NCBI RefSeq assembly: GCF_001419745.1
Contig: NZ_LIRJ01000053.1
Span: 1 to 35,054 of the forward strand
From: Streptomyces silaceus
Lineage (GTDB): Bacteria > Actinomycetota > Actinomycetes > Streptomycetales > Streptomycetaceae
Length of the DNA stretch: 35,054 nucleotides
Reading direction: 5' to 3'
Position 1 is the first letter of the stretch, and every line of letters starts with the position of its first letter. The translations under genes and the position numbers were made by a program. Under the pieces are notes generated by a model. That model was given only the letters and a program-made list of their open reading frames with translations, made no database searches and had not been told where the DNA came from. This document shows, piece after piece, positions 7,873-16,789 of this stretch.

Positions 7873-9972
7873 ATGGAGCACGACCCGGCGGGGCACTGCC
7901 GCCGCGGACAGCAGGCCGGGGAGCCACCGAGCTGTTTCCTGGCGCTGTACGGGGCCGCGCTGCGCATGGGCTGCTTCGACTGGGACCTGGACGCGGGGCT
8001 CATGGTCATGGACGCCACCGCCCACGAGGTCTTCGACGTACGCCCCGACGAGTACGACAACCGGCCCGAGACCCTCGCCCTGCGCGTCCCGACCGTGGAG
8101 GGCCACCGTCTGGACGCGATCGTCGCGCACGCCCTGAAGGACGGCAGCAGGACGTACGGCGCGTACTTCCGCATCCGCCGCCGCAACGGCACCCTGCGCT
8201 GGACCCACACCCACGGCTGCATCGAGCGCGACGCCACGGGCCGCCCGCACCGCATCCTCGGCGTCGTCAGGGACGCCACCCAGGAGCTCGGCGACAGCCC
8301 GGCCAGGCCGCGCCGGTGGGCCGCCGACGAGGCCGAGCTGCGCCGGACGACGAGCATCGTCCAGAGCACCACGGCGGCGCTGGCCCACGCCCGCACCGTC
8401 CGGGACGTCATCGACGTGCTCAAGGACACCTACGGCCTCGCGCACCTGGGCGCGGCCAACCTCGTCATGGGCCTCGTCGAGGCCGGGCGGATCCGGCTGG
8501 TCGCCGAGGGCCCCGCGGGCAGCTATGTGCCGGGCACCCGCGTCACCCGCGTCGACGAGGCGTACCCGATGAGCGAGGTCGTCCGCACGCTCGCGCCCCG
8601 CTACATCGAGACCGCCGAGGACTTCGCCGAGTCCTACCCGCTGCTGTGGCCGCACATCGACGAGCTCGGCATCACCGCGGCCGCGTATCTCCCGCTGATC
8701 GCCCAGGGCCGCGTCATCGGCGTCCTCGGCCTGCTCTACCAGGAGAAGACCGGCTTCGAGGAGGACGAACGCAACCTCCTGGTCGCGCTGAGCAGCAGCA
8801 TCGCCCAGAGCCTGCAGCGTGCCATGTTCTACGAGCAGGAGAAGGACCTCGCCCAGGGGCTCCAGCAGGCCATGCTGCCGCGCAGCATCCCCGGCGTGCC
8901 CGGCGCGGAGATCGCGGTGCGCTACCGCTCCGCGGCGCTCGGCCGGGACATCGGCGGCGACTGGTACGACGTGATCCCGCTGCCCGGCGGCCGCCTCGGC
9001 GCCGTCATCGGCGACGTCCAGGGCCACGACACCCACGCCGCCGCCGTCATGGGCCAGCTCCGCATCGTGCTGCGCGCCTACGCCGCCGAGGGGCACACCC
9101 CCGCCACCGTCATGGCCCGGGCCTCCGGCTTCCTGCACGAGCTGGACACCGAGCGCTTCGCGACCTGCCTGTACGCGGAGGCGGACCTGTCGACGGGCGT
9201 CGTGCAGTTCGTCCGGGCCGGCCACATCGACCCCCTGGTGCAGCTCACCGACGGCTCCTGCCGCCGCGTGCCCGTCGACGGCGGCCTGCCGCTCGGCCTG
9301 TCCGCCGAGTTCGGGCGGCTCGACTACCCCGTCACCACCCTCGAACTCGACCCGGGCCAGACCCTGCTGCTCTGCACCGACGGCCTCGTCGAGGAGCCGG
9401 GCGCCGACCTCGACGACGGCATGCGGGTCCTCGCCCAGCTCGCCGCCACCGGCCCCCGCGACCTCCAGCAGCTCGCCGACCGGCTCTGCGGCGTCGTCGA
9501 CGGCCGGGGCGGGGACGACGACGCCGCGCTGCTCCTGATGCGCCGCCGCATGATCGACGCGCCGCAGTCGGGCGGCCGCCTCCAGCAGCACGTCGCGCCG
9601 AGCGACCCGGAGGCGCTGGCGGAGGCCCGGCACATGATCAGGGCCGCGGTGCGCGCCTGGGGCGCGGGCGAGCGCGCCGACGAGATCGAACTGGTCGCCG
9701 ACGAGGTCATCACCAACGCGCTGATGCACACCGACGGCTCCGCGATCGTGACCCTGCGGGTGCTCACCGGCGCCGACCGGCGGCTGCGGGTGGACGTCGA
9801 GGACTCCTCCAGCGCCCTGCCGCGCCGCAGGGACGCCGGCGAGTCCGGGGTCTCGGGCCGTGGCCTGCTCCTGGTGGACCGGCTCGCGGACGTGTGGGGC
9901 GTGGACGCGCGCGGCAGCGGCAAGTGCGTGTGGTGCGAGTTCGTCGTGCCCGTGAGGAACCCGCGGAGCTGA
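7873..9972 (+). CDS. PAS-GAF-SpoIIE-HATPase multidomain protein phosphatase
   Basis: 699 residues, predicted soluble. PAS domain about 24-140 (CFDWDLDAG to RILGVVRDAT), GAF about 160-320, PP2C-type SpoIIE phosphatase about 328-555 with metal-binding motifs GGDWYD (from residue 361), IGDVQGHD, CTDGLVEE and GGDDDAALLL, and an RsbW-like anti-sigma kinase (HATPase) from about 580 with N box VADEVITNAL and SGRGLLLVDRLADVWG. The family tunes anti-anti-sigma factors or related phosphoproteins in partner-switching networks. All catalytic acids appear intact, and both opposing activities sit on one chain, as often in Streptomyces. The signal for PAS/GAF is unknown. The glycosylase gene starts 9 nt after its stop, so the two probably form an operon. 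Confidence 0.93.
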   Translation: MEHDPAGHCRRGQQAGEPPSCFLALYGAALRMGCFDWDLDAGLMVMDATAHEVFDVRPDEYDNRPETLALRVPTVEGHRLDAIVAHALKDGSRTYGAYFRIRRRNGTLRWTHTHGCIERDATGRPHRILGVVRDATQELGDSPARPRRWAADEAELRRTTSIVQSTTAALAHARTVRDVIDVLKDTYGLAHLGAANLVMGLVEAGRIRLVAEGPAGSYVPGTRVTRVDEAYPMSEVVRTLAPRYIETAEDFAESYPLLWPHIDELGITAAAYLPLIAQGRVIGVLGLLYQEKTGFEEDERNLLVALSSSIAQSLQRAMFYEQEKDLAQGLQQAMLPRSIPGVPGAEIAVRYRSAALGRDIGGDWYDVIPLPGGRLGAVIGDVQGHDTHAAAVMGQLRIVLRAYAAEGHTPATVMARASGFLHELDTERFATCLYAEADLSTGVVQFVRAGHIDPLVQLTDGSCRRVPVDGGLPLGLSAEFGRLDYPVTTLELDPGQTLLLCTDGLVEEPGADLDDGMRVLAQLAATGPRDLQQLADRLCGVVDGRGGDDDAALLLMRRRMIDAPQSGGRLQQHVAPSDPEALAEARHMIRAAVRAWGAGERADEIELVADEVITNALMHTDGSAIVTLRVLTGADRRLRVDVEDSSSALPRRRDAGESGVSGRGLLLVDRLADVWGVDARGSGKCVWCEFVVPVRNPRS

Positions 9973-9981
9973 GAGGAAGCG

Positions 9982-10842
9982 ATGCCCGAACTGCCCGAAG
10001 TGGAGGCCCTGCGCGGCTTCCTGACGGACCATCTGGGCGGCCTGGGGATCGCGCGCGTGCTGCCCGCCGCGGTGAGCGTCCTCAAGACGTACGACCCGCC
10101 GCTCGCCGCCCTGGAGGGCCGCACCGTGACGGGCGTGGCCCGGCACGGCAAGTTCCTCGACGTCGACGCCGACGGACTGCACCTGGTCACGCACCTGGCC
10201 CGGGCCGGCTGGCTGCACTGGAAGGACCGGCTGCCGGACGGCGCCCCACGGCCCGGCAAGGGCCCGCTGGCGCTCCGCGTGGCCCTGGAGACCGGGGCGG
10301 GCTTCGACCTCACGGAGGCGGGCACGCAGAAGCGCCTCGCGGTGTACGTCACCGAGGCGCCGGAGCGGATCCCGGGCATCGCCCGCCTCGGCCCCGACCC
10401 GCTGGCACCCGACTTCGACGAGGAGCGCTTCGCGGGGCTCCTGGCGGGCGAACGGCGGCAGATCAAGGGGGCGTTGCGCGACCAGAGCCTGATCGCGGGC
10501 ATCGGGAACGCGTACAGCGACGAGATCCTGCACGCGGCCCGCATGTCCCCGTACAAGCGCACGTCGAGTCTCACGAAGGAGGAGGTCCATGGGCTGCATG
10601 TGGCGTTGCTGGCTACGCTGACCGAGGCGGTGGAGCGCTCGCGCGGAGTCGCGGCGGGCCGTCTCAAGGCGGAGAAGAAGAGCGGCCTGCGCGTGCACGG
10701 CCGCACCGGCGAGCCGTGCCCCGTGTGCGGCGACACGATCAGGGAGGTGTCCTTCGCCGACTCGTCCCTCCAGTACTGCCCGACCTGCCAGACGGGCGGC
10801 AAGCCCCTCGCGGACCGGCGGATGTCGCGGCTGCTGAAGTAG
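9982..10842 (+). CDS. Fpg/Nei-family DNA glycosylase/AP lyase
   Basis: 286 residues. N-terminal catalytic MPELPEVE (Pro2 and Glu3 after Met removal), Lys57 in RHGKFLD matching the conserved beta-barrel lysine, an H2TH region around 165-195 (GALRDQSLIAGIGNAYSDEI), and a C-terminal zinc finger with C246, C249, C266 and C269 (CPVCG, then CPTC). The family removes oxidised bases and cleaves the abasic site by beta/delta-elimination. All key residues are present, so it should be active; Fpg versus Nei specificity cannot be told from sequence alone. A GAGGAAGCG ribosome site lies in the 9-nt gap after the phosphatase gene. It converges with the anti-sigma gene, with only 10 nt between the two stops. 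Confidence 0.93.
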   Translation: MPELPEVEALRGFLTDHLGGLGIARVLPAAVSVLKTYDPPLAALEGRTVTGVARHGKFLDVDADGLHLVTHLARAGWLHWKDRLPDGAPRPGKGPLALRVALETGAGFDLTEAGTQKRLAVYVTEAPERIPGIARLGPDPLAPDFDEERFAGLLAGERRQIKGALRDQSLIAGIGNAYSDEILHAARMSPYKRTSSLTKEEVHGLHVALLATLTEAVERSRGVAAGRLKAEKKSGLRVHGRTGEPCPVCGDTIREVSFADSSLQYCPTCQTGGKPLADRRMSRLLK

Positions 10843-10852
10843 CGGGCGGCGG

Positions 10853-11479
10853 CTAGGGCCGCGGCAGCGTCAGCAGCCGCTTTCCGTCGGCCGTCCGCAC
10901 CTCGTACCGCTCGGTCCGCGCCGGGCGCAGGGCCGCCACGCCCCAGGTCCGCACGGTCCCCGCGGGGGCCCGCCACGTCGTGACGGTCTGCTCGGACCCG
11001 TCGGTGGCGACGGCGACCAGCTCACAGACCCACCCCGAGGCGCCCGGGTCCCGCACGGTCAGCCCGACCTCCGTGCCCCAGGCCCGGTCGTGCGCGGTCA
11101 GCGTGGCGTGCATCCCGCCCTCCTGGGCGCTCACCCGTGTCGCCGGGCCGCCTCCGTGCGCCGTGACCACCGACACGGCGGGCGCGCCGACGGCGAGCAG
11201 CACGGCGGCGGCGACCGCGCCCAGCGACCGCCTGCGCCGCGCCGCGCGCAGCCGCCCGGTCTCGCGCAGCAGCCGGTCGAGCAGCCCGGGGCCCGGCACG
11301 GCGACCGGTGTCCCGCGCCCGAACCGCGTCAACGTCTGCGCGGTGGAGGCCAGTTCGTCCAGGGCGAGGAGGCAGGCCGGGCACCCCGAGAGATGGTCCT
11401 CGAACCGGAACGCGTCCGCGGGGTCGAGGACGCCCAGCGCGTAGGCGCCTGCGTCGCGGTGCCGCTCCTGGGGCCTCAT
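10853..11479 (-). CDS. Zinc-binding (ZAS) membrane anti-sigma factor without adjacent sigma gene
   Basis: 208 residues. The cytoplasmic N-terminus carries the zinc anti-sigma motif H29-x3-C33-x2-C36 (HLSGCPAC), followed by a basic stretch (RRRR about 81-84), one transmembrane segment about 85-106, and an extracytoplasmic domain of about 100 residues rich in Val/Thr resembling the RskA C-terminal domain. Such proteins hold an ECF sigma factor at the membrane until a signal releases it. AAGGAA lies just before the ATG. Unusually, the gene upstream on the same strand is not a sigma factor but an unrelated unknown protein, and none is found elsewhere in the window. It might act on a distant sigma factor. 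Confidence 0.85.
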   Translation of the reverse strand: MRPQERHRDAGAYALGVLDPADAFRFEDHLSGCPACLLALDELASTAQTLTRFGRGTPVAVPGPGLLDRLLRETGRLRAARRRRSLGAVAAAVLLAVGAPAVSVVTAHGGGPATRVSAQEGGMHATLTAHDRAWGTEVGLTVRDPGASGWVCELVAVATDGSEQTVTTWRAPAGTVRTWGVAALRPARTERYEVRTADGKRLLTLPRP

Positions 11480-11584
11480 GGCGTTCCTTGTCGGTGAGGG
11501 TGTCGCTTGCCCTCCGGTACGCAGCGGACCGCCGAATCACTCAAGGTGCCGCGTGGTGCGCCGGAACACCGGCACGGCCGCGCC

Positions 11585-12100
11585 TCAGAAGAGATGGATC
11601 GCCAGATGCCCGAGCGGCAGGCCGAGGCGCCACGCGGGTGTCCACACCTTCGGCCCGTCCTCCTCGCCGGGGACGGGCGCGCCGCCGGGCACCGCGTCCA
11701 GGTCGGGCGCGAGCAGCTCGGTCTCCTCCAGCCAGCGCCAGGCCAGCTCGGCGAGGGCCAGGTCGGGCGGGGTGGCGCCGGTGTCCGCGGCGTCCGCCGT
11801 GAGCAGCGCCATCCGCTCGCGGACCCAGTCCTGCCACGGCTGGTCGTACGCCGTCAGCGACAGCCACGTCTCCAGCTGGGAGACCACGCGGATTCCGGAC
11901 AGCTCGCCGCCGCTGTCCGCCAGGAAGATCGTGAGCGCGAGGGCGTCGCGCCCCGCGCGGTACTCGAAGGACGTGGGCGGCATCAGATCGCCGGTGCGCA
12001 GGAGCTCGTCCGCGATGTACTCGGCGTACAACCACGCCATCGGCACGGTCAGTTCGCCGTCCTGGGGGCCCTCGGTGTTCCTTCTGCTCTCGTGCCGCAT
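11585..12100 (-). CDS. Conserved actinobacterial protein of unknown function
   Basis: 171 residues, acidic, no signal peptide or membrane helix. I do not recognise a domain. The middle is helical and rich in Trp/Leu (QLETWLSLTAYDQPWQDWV, ELAWRWLEETELL); the C-terminus ends in a hydrophobic LGLPLGHLAIHLF. The start at 12100 has a strong ribosome site (GGAGGAAGGCGGAG); Met21 is a less likely alternative. It lies 105 nt upstream of the anti-sigma gene on the same strand, so the two may be co-transcribed, which would be the only hint to function. Confidence 0.7.
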   Translation of the reverse strand: MRHESRRNTEGPQDGELTVPMAWLYAEYIADELLRTGDLMPPTSFEYRAGRDALALTIFLADSGGELSGIRVVSQLETWLSLTAYDQPWQDWVRERMALLTADAADTGATPPDLALAELAWRWLEETELLAPDLDAVPGGAPVPGEEDGPKVWTPAWRLGLPLGHLAIHLF

Positions 12101-12390
12101 CCCGCTCCGCCTTCCTCCGGACCGTGCGCGTCACCGGCCTCTGGCCCCCCACTCCGGCACACGGATGAGGACAGCCGATTACTGAACGGGGGTCCCGAGC
12201 AAGGCGCTTTGCCGAGCCTTGACCCGGGCCGCGGTTTCACCGCAGGTGGGCGGTGTTGTGTTGTTCGCGTCACAGGGTCAATCATTTGACTCCGTTTCAG
12301 GGACTCTGGCGGCATTGATCCTTGATTGGCCGATAGCTCCGCATGTGGATTCGTCTGGCCGAATATCGCCCCATCCACGGAGCCTGATCG

Positions 12391-13686
12391 ATGACGCAGC
12401 GCGCACGGATTGCACGGCACACACGGACCACCCCCACCCCAGGAACCCCACGTCGGACAGCGCGTCCGGCGACGGCCGCGGCGGCCCTCCTGGTCGCCGG
12501 TCTCACCGCGACCACGGCCTGCTCGGCCGCCCCGGACACGGCGGAACACAAGCCCGCCCAGCCTCCCGCATCACACGGGACACCGCACCGCGTCCCTTCG
12601 GGACCGGCTCCGGCCCACTCCCCGGCGGGCGGCGGCGCCGCGGGTCCGCGCCCCTTCACCCTCGCCGCCTCCGGCGACGTCCTGCCGCACTCCTCGATCA
12701 TCCGCAGGGCCCAGGCCGACGCGGGCGGCGACGGCTACGACTTCGCGCCGATGCTCGCGGGCGCCAAGCCGGTCATCTCCAAGGCCGACCTGGCGATCTG
12801 CCACATGGAGACGGTCTACGGCGCGGACGGCGACTACAGCGGCTACCCGTCCTTCAAGTCCCCGCCCCAGGTCGCCCGCGCCCTCAAGGCCACCGGGTAC
12901 GACTCCTGCTCCACCGCCTCCAACCACACCCTGGACGCCGGCGCGGCGGGCGTGCGCCGCACCCTGGACGCCCTCGACAAGGCGGGTGTCAAGCACGCGG
13001 GCTCGGCGCGTTCGGCCGCGGAGGACAAGGAGCCGGCGTGGCTGCGGGCGGGCGGCGCGAAGGTCGCCCAGCTCGCGTACACCTACGGCACGAACGGCTA
13101 CCCGCTGCCGCAGGGCAAGCCCTGGACCGTCGACCTCATGCGCCGCGACAAGATCATCGCGGATGCCCGCGCGGCCCGGAAGGCGGGTGCCGACGTCGTG
13201 GTCGTCAGCCTGCACTGGGGCACGGAGTGGCAGGACGCGCCGGACCGTCAGCAGCTGACCCTCGGCAAGCAGCTCACGGCCTCGCGCACGGCGGGCCGCC
13301 CGGACATCGACCTGATCCTCGGCACGCACGCGCACGTCCCCCAGGCCTACGAGAAGGTGGGCGGCCGCGGTGGCACGTGGGTGATCTACGGCATGGGCGA
13401 CCAGATCGCCGGCGACATGATCAACCACGACGGCGCCCACGACCCGCGCGGCAACCAGGGCAGCATCGGCCGCTTCACCTTCAGCCCGCCCGCGCGCCCC
13501 GGCGCCCGCTGGGAGGTGACGAAGGCCGAGTTCCTCCCGATGTGGTTCAACACGGACTCCGGCCGCGTCGTGAACCTCAACCGCGCGCTGGAGCGCGGCG
13601 CGGAGGTGGGCGGCATCCGTGACCGCATCCGCCGCGTGGTCCTGAGCAGGGGAGCGGGGGCGAGTGGACTCGTGATGGGGAAGTAG
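12391..13686 (+). CDS. CapA/PgsA-type (PGA_cap) metallophosphoesterase-like lipoprotein
   Basis: 431 residues. N-terminal export signal with an Arg-rich n-region, hydrophobic AAAALLVAGLTA and a lipobox-like TTAC (C44), then a Pro/Ala linker and the PGA_cap domain from about 88. Visible motifs are ASGDVLPHS (D96), METVY, ASNHTLDAG (N178, H179), SLHWGTEW and GTHAHVPQ (H313), the metallophosphatase-fold signature of CapA proteins. Proteins of this family are linked to poly-gamma-glutamate synthesis or surface polymers, but a lone CapA without CapB/C often has no proven role. GGAG at 12379 supports the start. The gene converges with the DUF6067 gene across a perfect 17-bp terminator. Confidence 0.88.
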   Translation: MTQRARIARHTRTTPTPGTPRRTARPATAAAALLVAGLTATTACSAAPDTAEHKPAQPPASHGTPHRVPSGPAPAHSPAGGGAAGPRPFTLAASGDVLPHSSIIRRAQADAGGDGYDFAPMLAGAKPVISKADLAICHMETVYGADGDYSGYPSFKSPPQVARALKATGYDSCSTASNHTLDAGAAGVRRTLDALDKAGVKHAGSARSAAEDKEPAWLRAGGAKVAQLAYTYGTNGYPLPQGKPWTVDLMRRDKIIADARAARKAGADVVVVSLHWGTEWQDAPDRQQLTLGKQLTASRTAGRPDIDLILGTHAHVPQAYEKVGGRGGTWVIYGMGDQIAGDMINHDGAHDPRGNQGSIGRFTFSPPARPGARWEVTKAEFLPMWFNTDSGRVVNLNRALERGAEVGGIRDRIRRVVLSRGAGASGLVMGK

Positions 13687-13707
13687 CCCCCGGCCGGAGC
13701 GGGACCG

Positions 13708-13747
13708 GGCCGTCGTGGGGCGGGCGGCACCCCGCCCCACGACGGCC
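13708..13747. terminator. Perfect 17-bp bidirectional terminator between convergent genes
   Basis: GGCCGTCGTGGGGCGGG (13708-13724) and CCCGCCCCACGACGGCC (13731-13747), loop of 6 nt. It lies between the CapA-like stop at 13686 and the opposing stop at 13751, so it can serve both strands. Confidence 0.85.
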
Positions 13748-13750
13748 GCC

Positions 13751-16693
13751 TCAGACCTCTTCCCTGGCGTCGATCCGCAGCAGCAGGCCCCGCCCCGGTG
13801 CCACCGGGACGGGCTCGCCGGGCGCGAACCTCCGCTCGGGCTGGAAGCCCTCGATCGCGGGCGCGTACGCCGCGACGGGCCGTCCGTCGTCCGTGGTGAG
13901 GGTGACGTCCACCGGGTCCGGCGCCCAGGAGGCGAGCGCGGTCGCCGTGCCGCCGGGGCCCCGCCACGTCGTCGCGAGGACGGCGTCATGACCCGTGCGC
14001 ACCGGCGGCTCGTCCGTCCACCAGCCCGTCATCTCGGCCTCCGGCAGCCGCAGTCGGTCGAAGGCCCGCCACAGCGGTCGTACGTCGGTCATCGGGGCCC
14101 GTGCCGTCATGCCGAAGACGAGACCGCGCCACGGATTGCCGCCGCCCTCCAGCATCTCGCCCATCAGACCGAACGGGATTCCGGAGATCTCGACGAGCCA
14201 GTAGGCCGGATCGGCGCCGTCCGCGCCGCCCTCCCCGTCGTAGTCGAACAGCTCGCCCAGCCAGAGCCGGTCCACGTACGGCAGCAGCTCCGCGTACAGA
14301 TTGGCGCTCGACGCGAAGCCGTCCGCCTCCCGGAACTGGTTGCACGAGTGCAGGTCGACCAGCGGCGCCGAGTCCCCGGACCGGGCGAGCGCCTTGCGGA
14401 CCCGCTTCATCGTGACCCTGTCGTACGCCACGTCGTCCAGGTAGAGCCCGTCCACGCCGACCACCCGGCGCAGCCGCTCGATGCCGCACACATAGGAGTT
14501 GTGCCAGCGCGAGTCGCCGGACGTGACCACGGCGACGTCGTCGACGTCGGACGCCACCCAGCCCGGGACGTAACTGCCGCCCATGTGCTCCTGGAGCCAG
14601 GCGTGCCCGCCACCGGGACCCGGCGAGAAGATCTCGTCGCCGAGCGCCGCCAGAACCGGCAACTCCGGTGTGTGCCGGGTCAGTTCGCGCACCGTGTCGT
14701 ACACCTTCACGCGGACGCCGAGCCGGTGCGCCTCGTCGGTGTAGGCGCGCAGCGTCTCGGCGGCCAGCAGCGGGTCGTTGATGTACGGGTTGGGCGGTGT
14801 CGCGTGGTGCAGGTTCACGACGTTCGCGCCGTATGCCGCGACCTCCGCGGGCGTGGCGTACGCGTGGAAGTACCGCTCGCCGAGCTGGCGCGCCGGGTCG
14901 AGCGGCTTGAACGGCGTGAGCAGCAGCCGGAACTCGAAGCGGCGGCTCTCGCCCGCCCGCAGCCGCAGCGGCCCGCTGTACGCGGCCAGCGAGCGCACCC
15001 CGCCGGCCGTCCGCAGCCGCACCCCGCCCTGCCCGTCGCCCGCCCAGGAACGGGGTGTGGCCAGGGGCTTCTCGCGATAGTAGTTGGTGTTGAGCGGACG
15101 GGCGTAGTGCTCGTCGCGCAGTGAGAGCTGGAGTCCGGCCGCCGGGTCGCCCAGCCAGAAGGCGTCCTGGTTCCGGGTGGCGGTGTCCCACGTCCAGTCG
15201 TACGCCGCCGGGCACGCGCGGCCGGTCAGGCCGAGCCCCATCGCGTACCGCGCGACGTCCTCGCGCACCGGCACGTCCAGCGTCACGTCGAGCTCGGTGT
15301 CGGCGGTGGCCTCGACGGTGGCGCGCAGCACGAGGAAGCCGTCGGCCTCCAACTCGCCCTCGGTGCGCACCAGTACGTCCGCTCCGGTGGCCCGCGTCGA
15401 CCAGCGCACACGGGCCGGTCCCGGCTGGTCGAGGGCGAGCGGTCCGTGGTCCAGGGGCCGGCCCACGTCGAACGCGAGCGGCGCGGCGAGCAGCTCGCGC
15501 TCGGGTCCGTCGGCGCGCGTCACGGACGGCGTGAAGGTGGAGGCGATCCGGTGGGGGAGGCCGTCGGGCCCGAGCTCGACCGTGCGGCCGAGGAGCGCGA
15601 GCCGATGCCCGTCGGCCTTCACGGGAGCGAACGGCGGGACCACCTCGTCGTCCTGGGCGAACGTCGAGTCCAGCCAGCGCAGCCGGGCCAGGCGCCCCGG
15701 TTCCCCCGCGCCGTGCCCGGCGACGGAGGCCTCGTCGACCGTCAGGAGGAGCGGCAGCACCCGCTCGGGACCGCCGTCCGTGTGGACGGCGATCTCCCCC
15801 TCGTACCGTCCGGGCCGCGCCCGCTCGGGTACGTCCACGCCCAGCCACAGTGCCGTCACCCCGCCCGCCGCGACGTCCACGCGCCGCTCGAAGGCGTCGC
15901 CCCGCGCGTCGATGCCGCCCGTGCTCGGGCACCGCACCGCGAAGGGCAGCCCACGCACCTCGGCCCGCACGCCGGCGAGGTCGGTCAGCGCGTATACGCC
16001 GACCTGGAGGGCGTAGAACTCGCCGCGGTCCGCGGTGCCCGCGAACGGCGCGCCGGGCGTGGCCCGCGCCCAGCGCGCGGGCAGCCGGCCGTAGCGGCCC
16101 AGCGGATGGGCCCGGTCCTCGCCGAACAGCAGGAACGGCTCGCCGCGGTGGGCCTGCCGGAGCGCCTCGCACTCCTCGGCGGTCGCCGCGAAGCCCAGCG
16201 GCGCGAACGAGTCGACCGCGCTCGCCGCCTCGTAGCGGAACGCCTCGGCGCGGGGGAGTGCCGCCCAGCCCCCGGCGGATCCGGTCAGACCGCAGCGGTG
16301 CGCCCAGCCGGGGTCGGCGGTCCGGGTGGCGGGGCGGTAGACGGCCTGCGGGTAGTACGGCTTGCCCGTGTGCGCGTAGGGCAGATAGTGCACCGCGTAC
16401 GCGCCGGGGCCCTCCACCGGCTCGAAGGCGATCCGGCCGCGCTCCTCGGTCACCTCCAGGGCGACCGTGTTGTGCACCCGCAGCCCCGACGGGGCGAGGA
16501 CGATCACGTCCACGTCGCCCGTGACGGAACGTACGCTCACGTCCTGCCGCCGCCACGGCAGTTCGGCCGCGACGGCCGGGGCCGCGGCGCGCACGTCCAC
16601 CAGGAGGCGATGATTTCCGTAGACGTCCTGATCCCAGATGCCGACGCCGCACTCCAGCTCGGGATGGCCGGCCCGCGGTTCTGTCCCACCCAT
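13751..16693 (-). CDS. DUF6067/GH123-like glycoside hydrolase-type protein, cytoplasmic
   Basis: 980 residues with no signal peptide. The N-terminal half holds beta-sandwich domains (a segment like VPERARPGRYEGEIAV around 295-315 is typical of GH123/DUF4091-type modules). The C-terminal half looks like a TIM barrel: NVVNLHHA, VYDTVRELT, GVDGLYLDDVAYDR near 750, then DLHSCNQF and WLGELFDY; the extreme C-terminus is a beta-rich domain. Conserved acidic residues on strand ends fit a retaining glycosidase, but activity and substrate are unproven. The frame stays open far upstream, but similarity begins at this ATG and GGGGAG lies 5 nt before it. It is divergent from the ROK-ABC transporter operon, suggesting cleavage of the imported oligosaccharide inside the cell. 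Confidence 0.85.
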   Translation of the reverse strand: MGGTEPRAGHPELECGVGIWDQDVYGNHRLLVDVRAAAPAVAAELPWRRQDVSVRSVTGDVDVIVLAPSGLRVHNTVALEVTEERGRIAFEPVEGPGAYAVHYLPYAHTGKPYYPQAVYRPATRTADPGWAHRCGLTGSAGGWAALPRAEAFRYEAASAVDSFAPLGFAATAEECEALRQAHRGEPFLLFGEDRAHPLGRYGRLPARWARATPGAPFAGTADRGEFYALQVGVYALTDLAGVRAEVRGLPFAVRCPSTGGIDARGDAFERRVDVAAGGVTALWLGVDVPERARPGRYEGEIAVHTDGGPERVLPLLLTVDEASVAGHGAGEPGRLARLRWLDSTFAQDDEVVPPFAPVKADGHRLALLGRTVELGPDGLPHRIASTFTPSVTRADGPERELLAAPLAFDVGRPLDHGPLALDQPGPARVRWSTRATGADVLVRTEGELEADGFLVLRATVEATADTELDVTLDVPVREDVARYAMGLGLTGRACPAAYDWTWDTATRNQDAFWLGDPAAGLQLSLRDEHYARPLNTNYYREKPLATPRSWAGDGQGGVRLRTAGGVRSLAAYSGPLRLRAGESRRFEFRLLLTPFKPLDPARQLGERYFHAYATPAEVAAYGANVVNLHHATPPNPYINDPLLAAETLRAYTDEAHRLGVRVKVYDTVRELTRHTPELPVLAALGDEIFSPGPGGGHAWLQEHMGGSYVPGWVASDVDDVAVVTSGDSRWHNSYVCGIERLRRVVGVDGLYLDDVAYDRVTMKRVRKALARSGDSAPLVDLHSCNQFREADGFASSANLYAELLPYVDRLWLGELFDYDGEGGADGADPAYWLVEISGIPFGLMGEMLEGGGNPWRGLVFGMTARAPMTDVRPLWRAFDRLRLPEAEMTGWWTDEPPVRTGHDAVLATTWRGPGGTATALASWAPDPVDVTLTTDDGRPVAAYAPAIEGFQPERRFAPGEPVPVAPGRGLLLRIDAREEV

Positions 16694-16718
16694 CTGTGCT
16701 CCCCAAGGGCGCTGTTTA

Positions 16719-16735
16719 TTAGGTAAGTTTCTCAA
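16719..16735. promoter_or_regulatory. Candidate ROK-regulator operator
   Basis: TTAGGTAAGTTTCTCAA in the 96-bp divergent promoter between the DUF6067 and ROK genes. It is an A+T-rich imperfect palindrome in a GC-rich background and resembles the TTAGGAAAGTTTCCTAA-type sites I associate with actinobacterial ROK repressors. The left half recurs at 18012-18022, upstream of the permease genes. Binding is inferred. Confidence 0.5.
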
Positions 16736-16789
16736 TCGCTCCGGGTCACCCTGAGAGCAACCGATCTTGCTGTCAAGGGGGAGGGCCCC

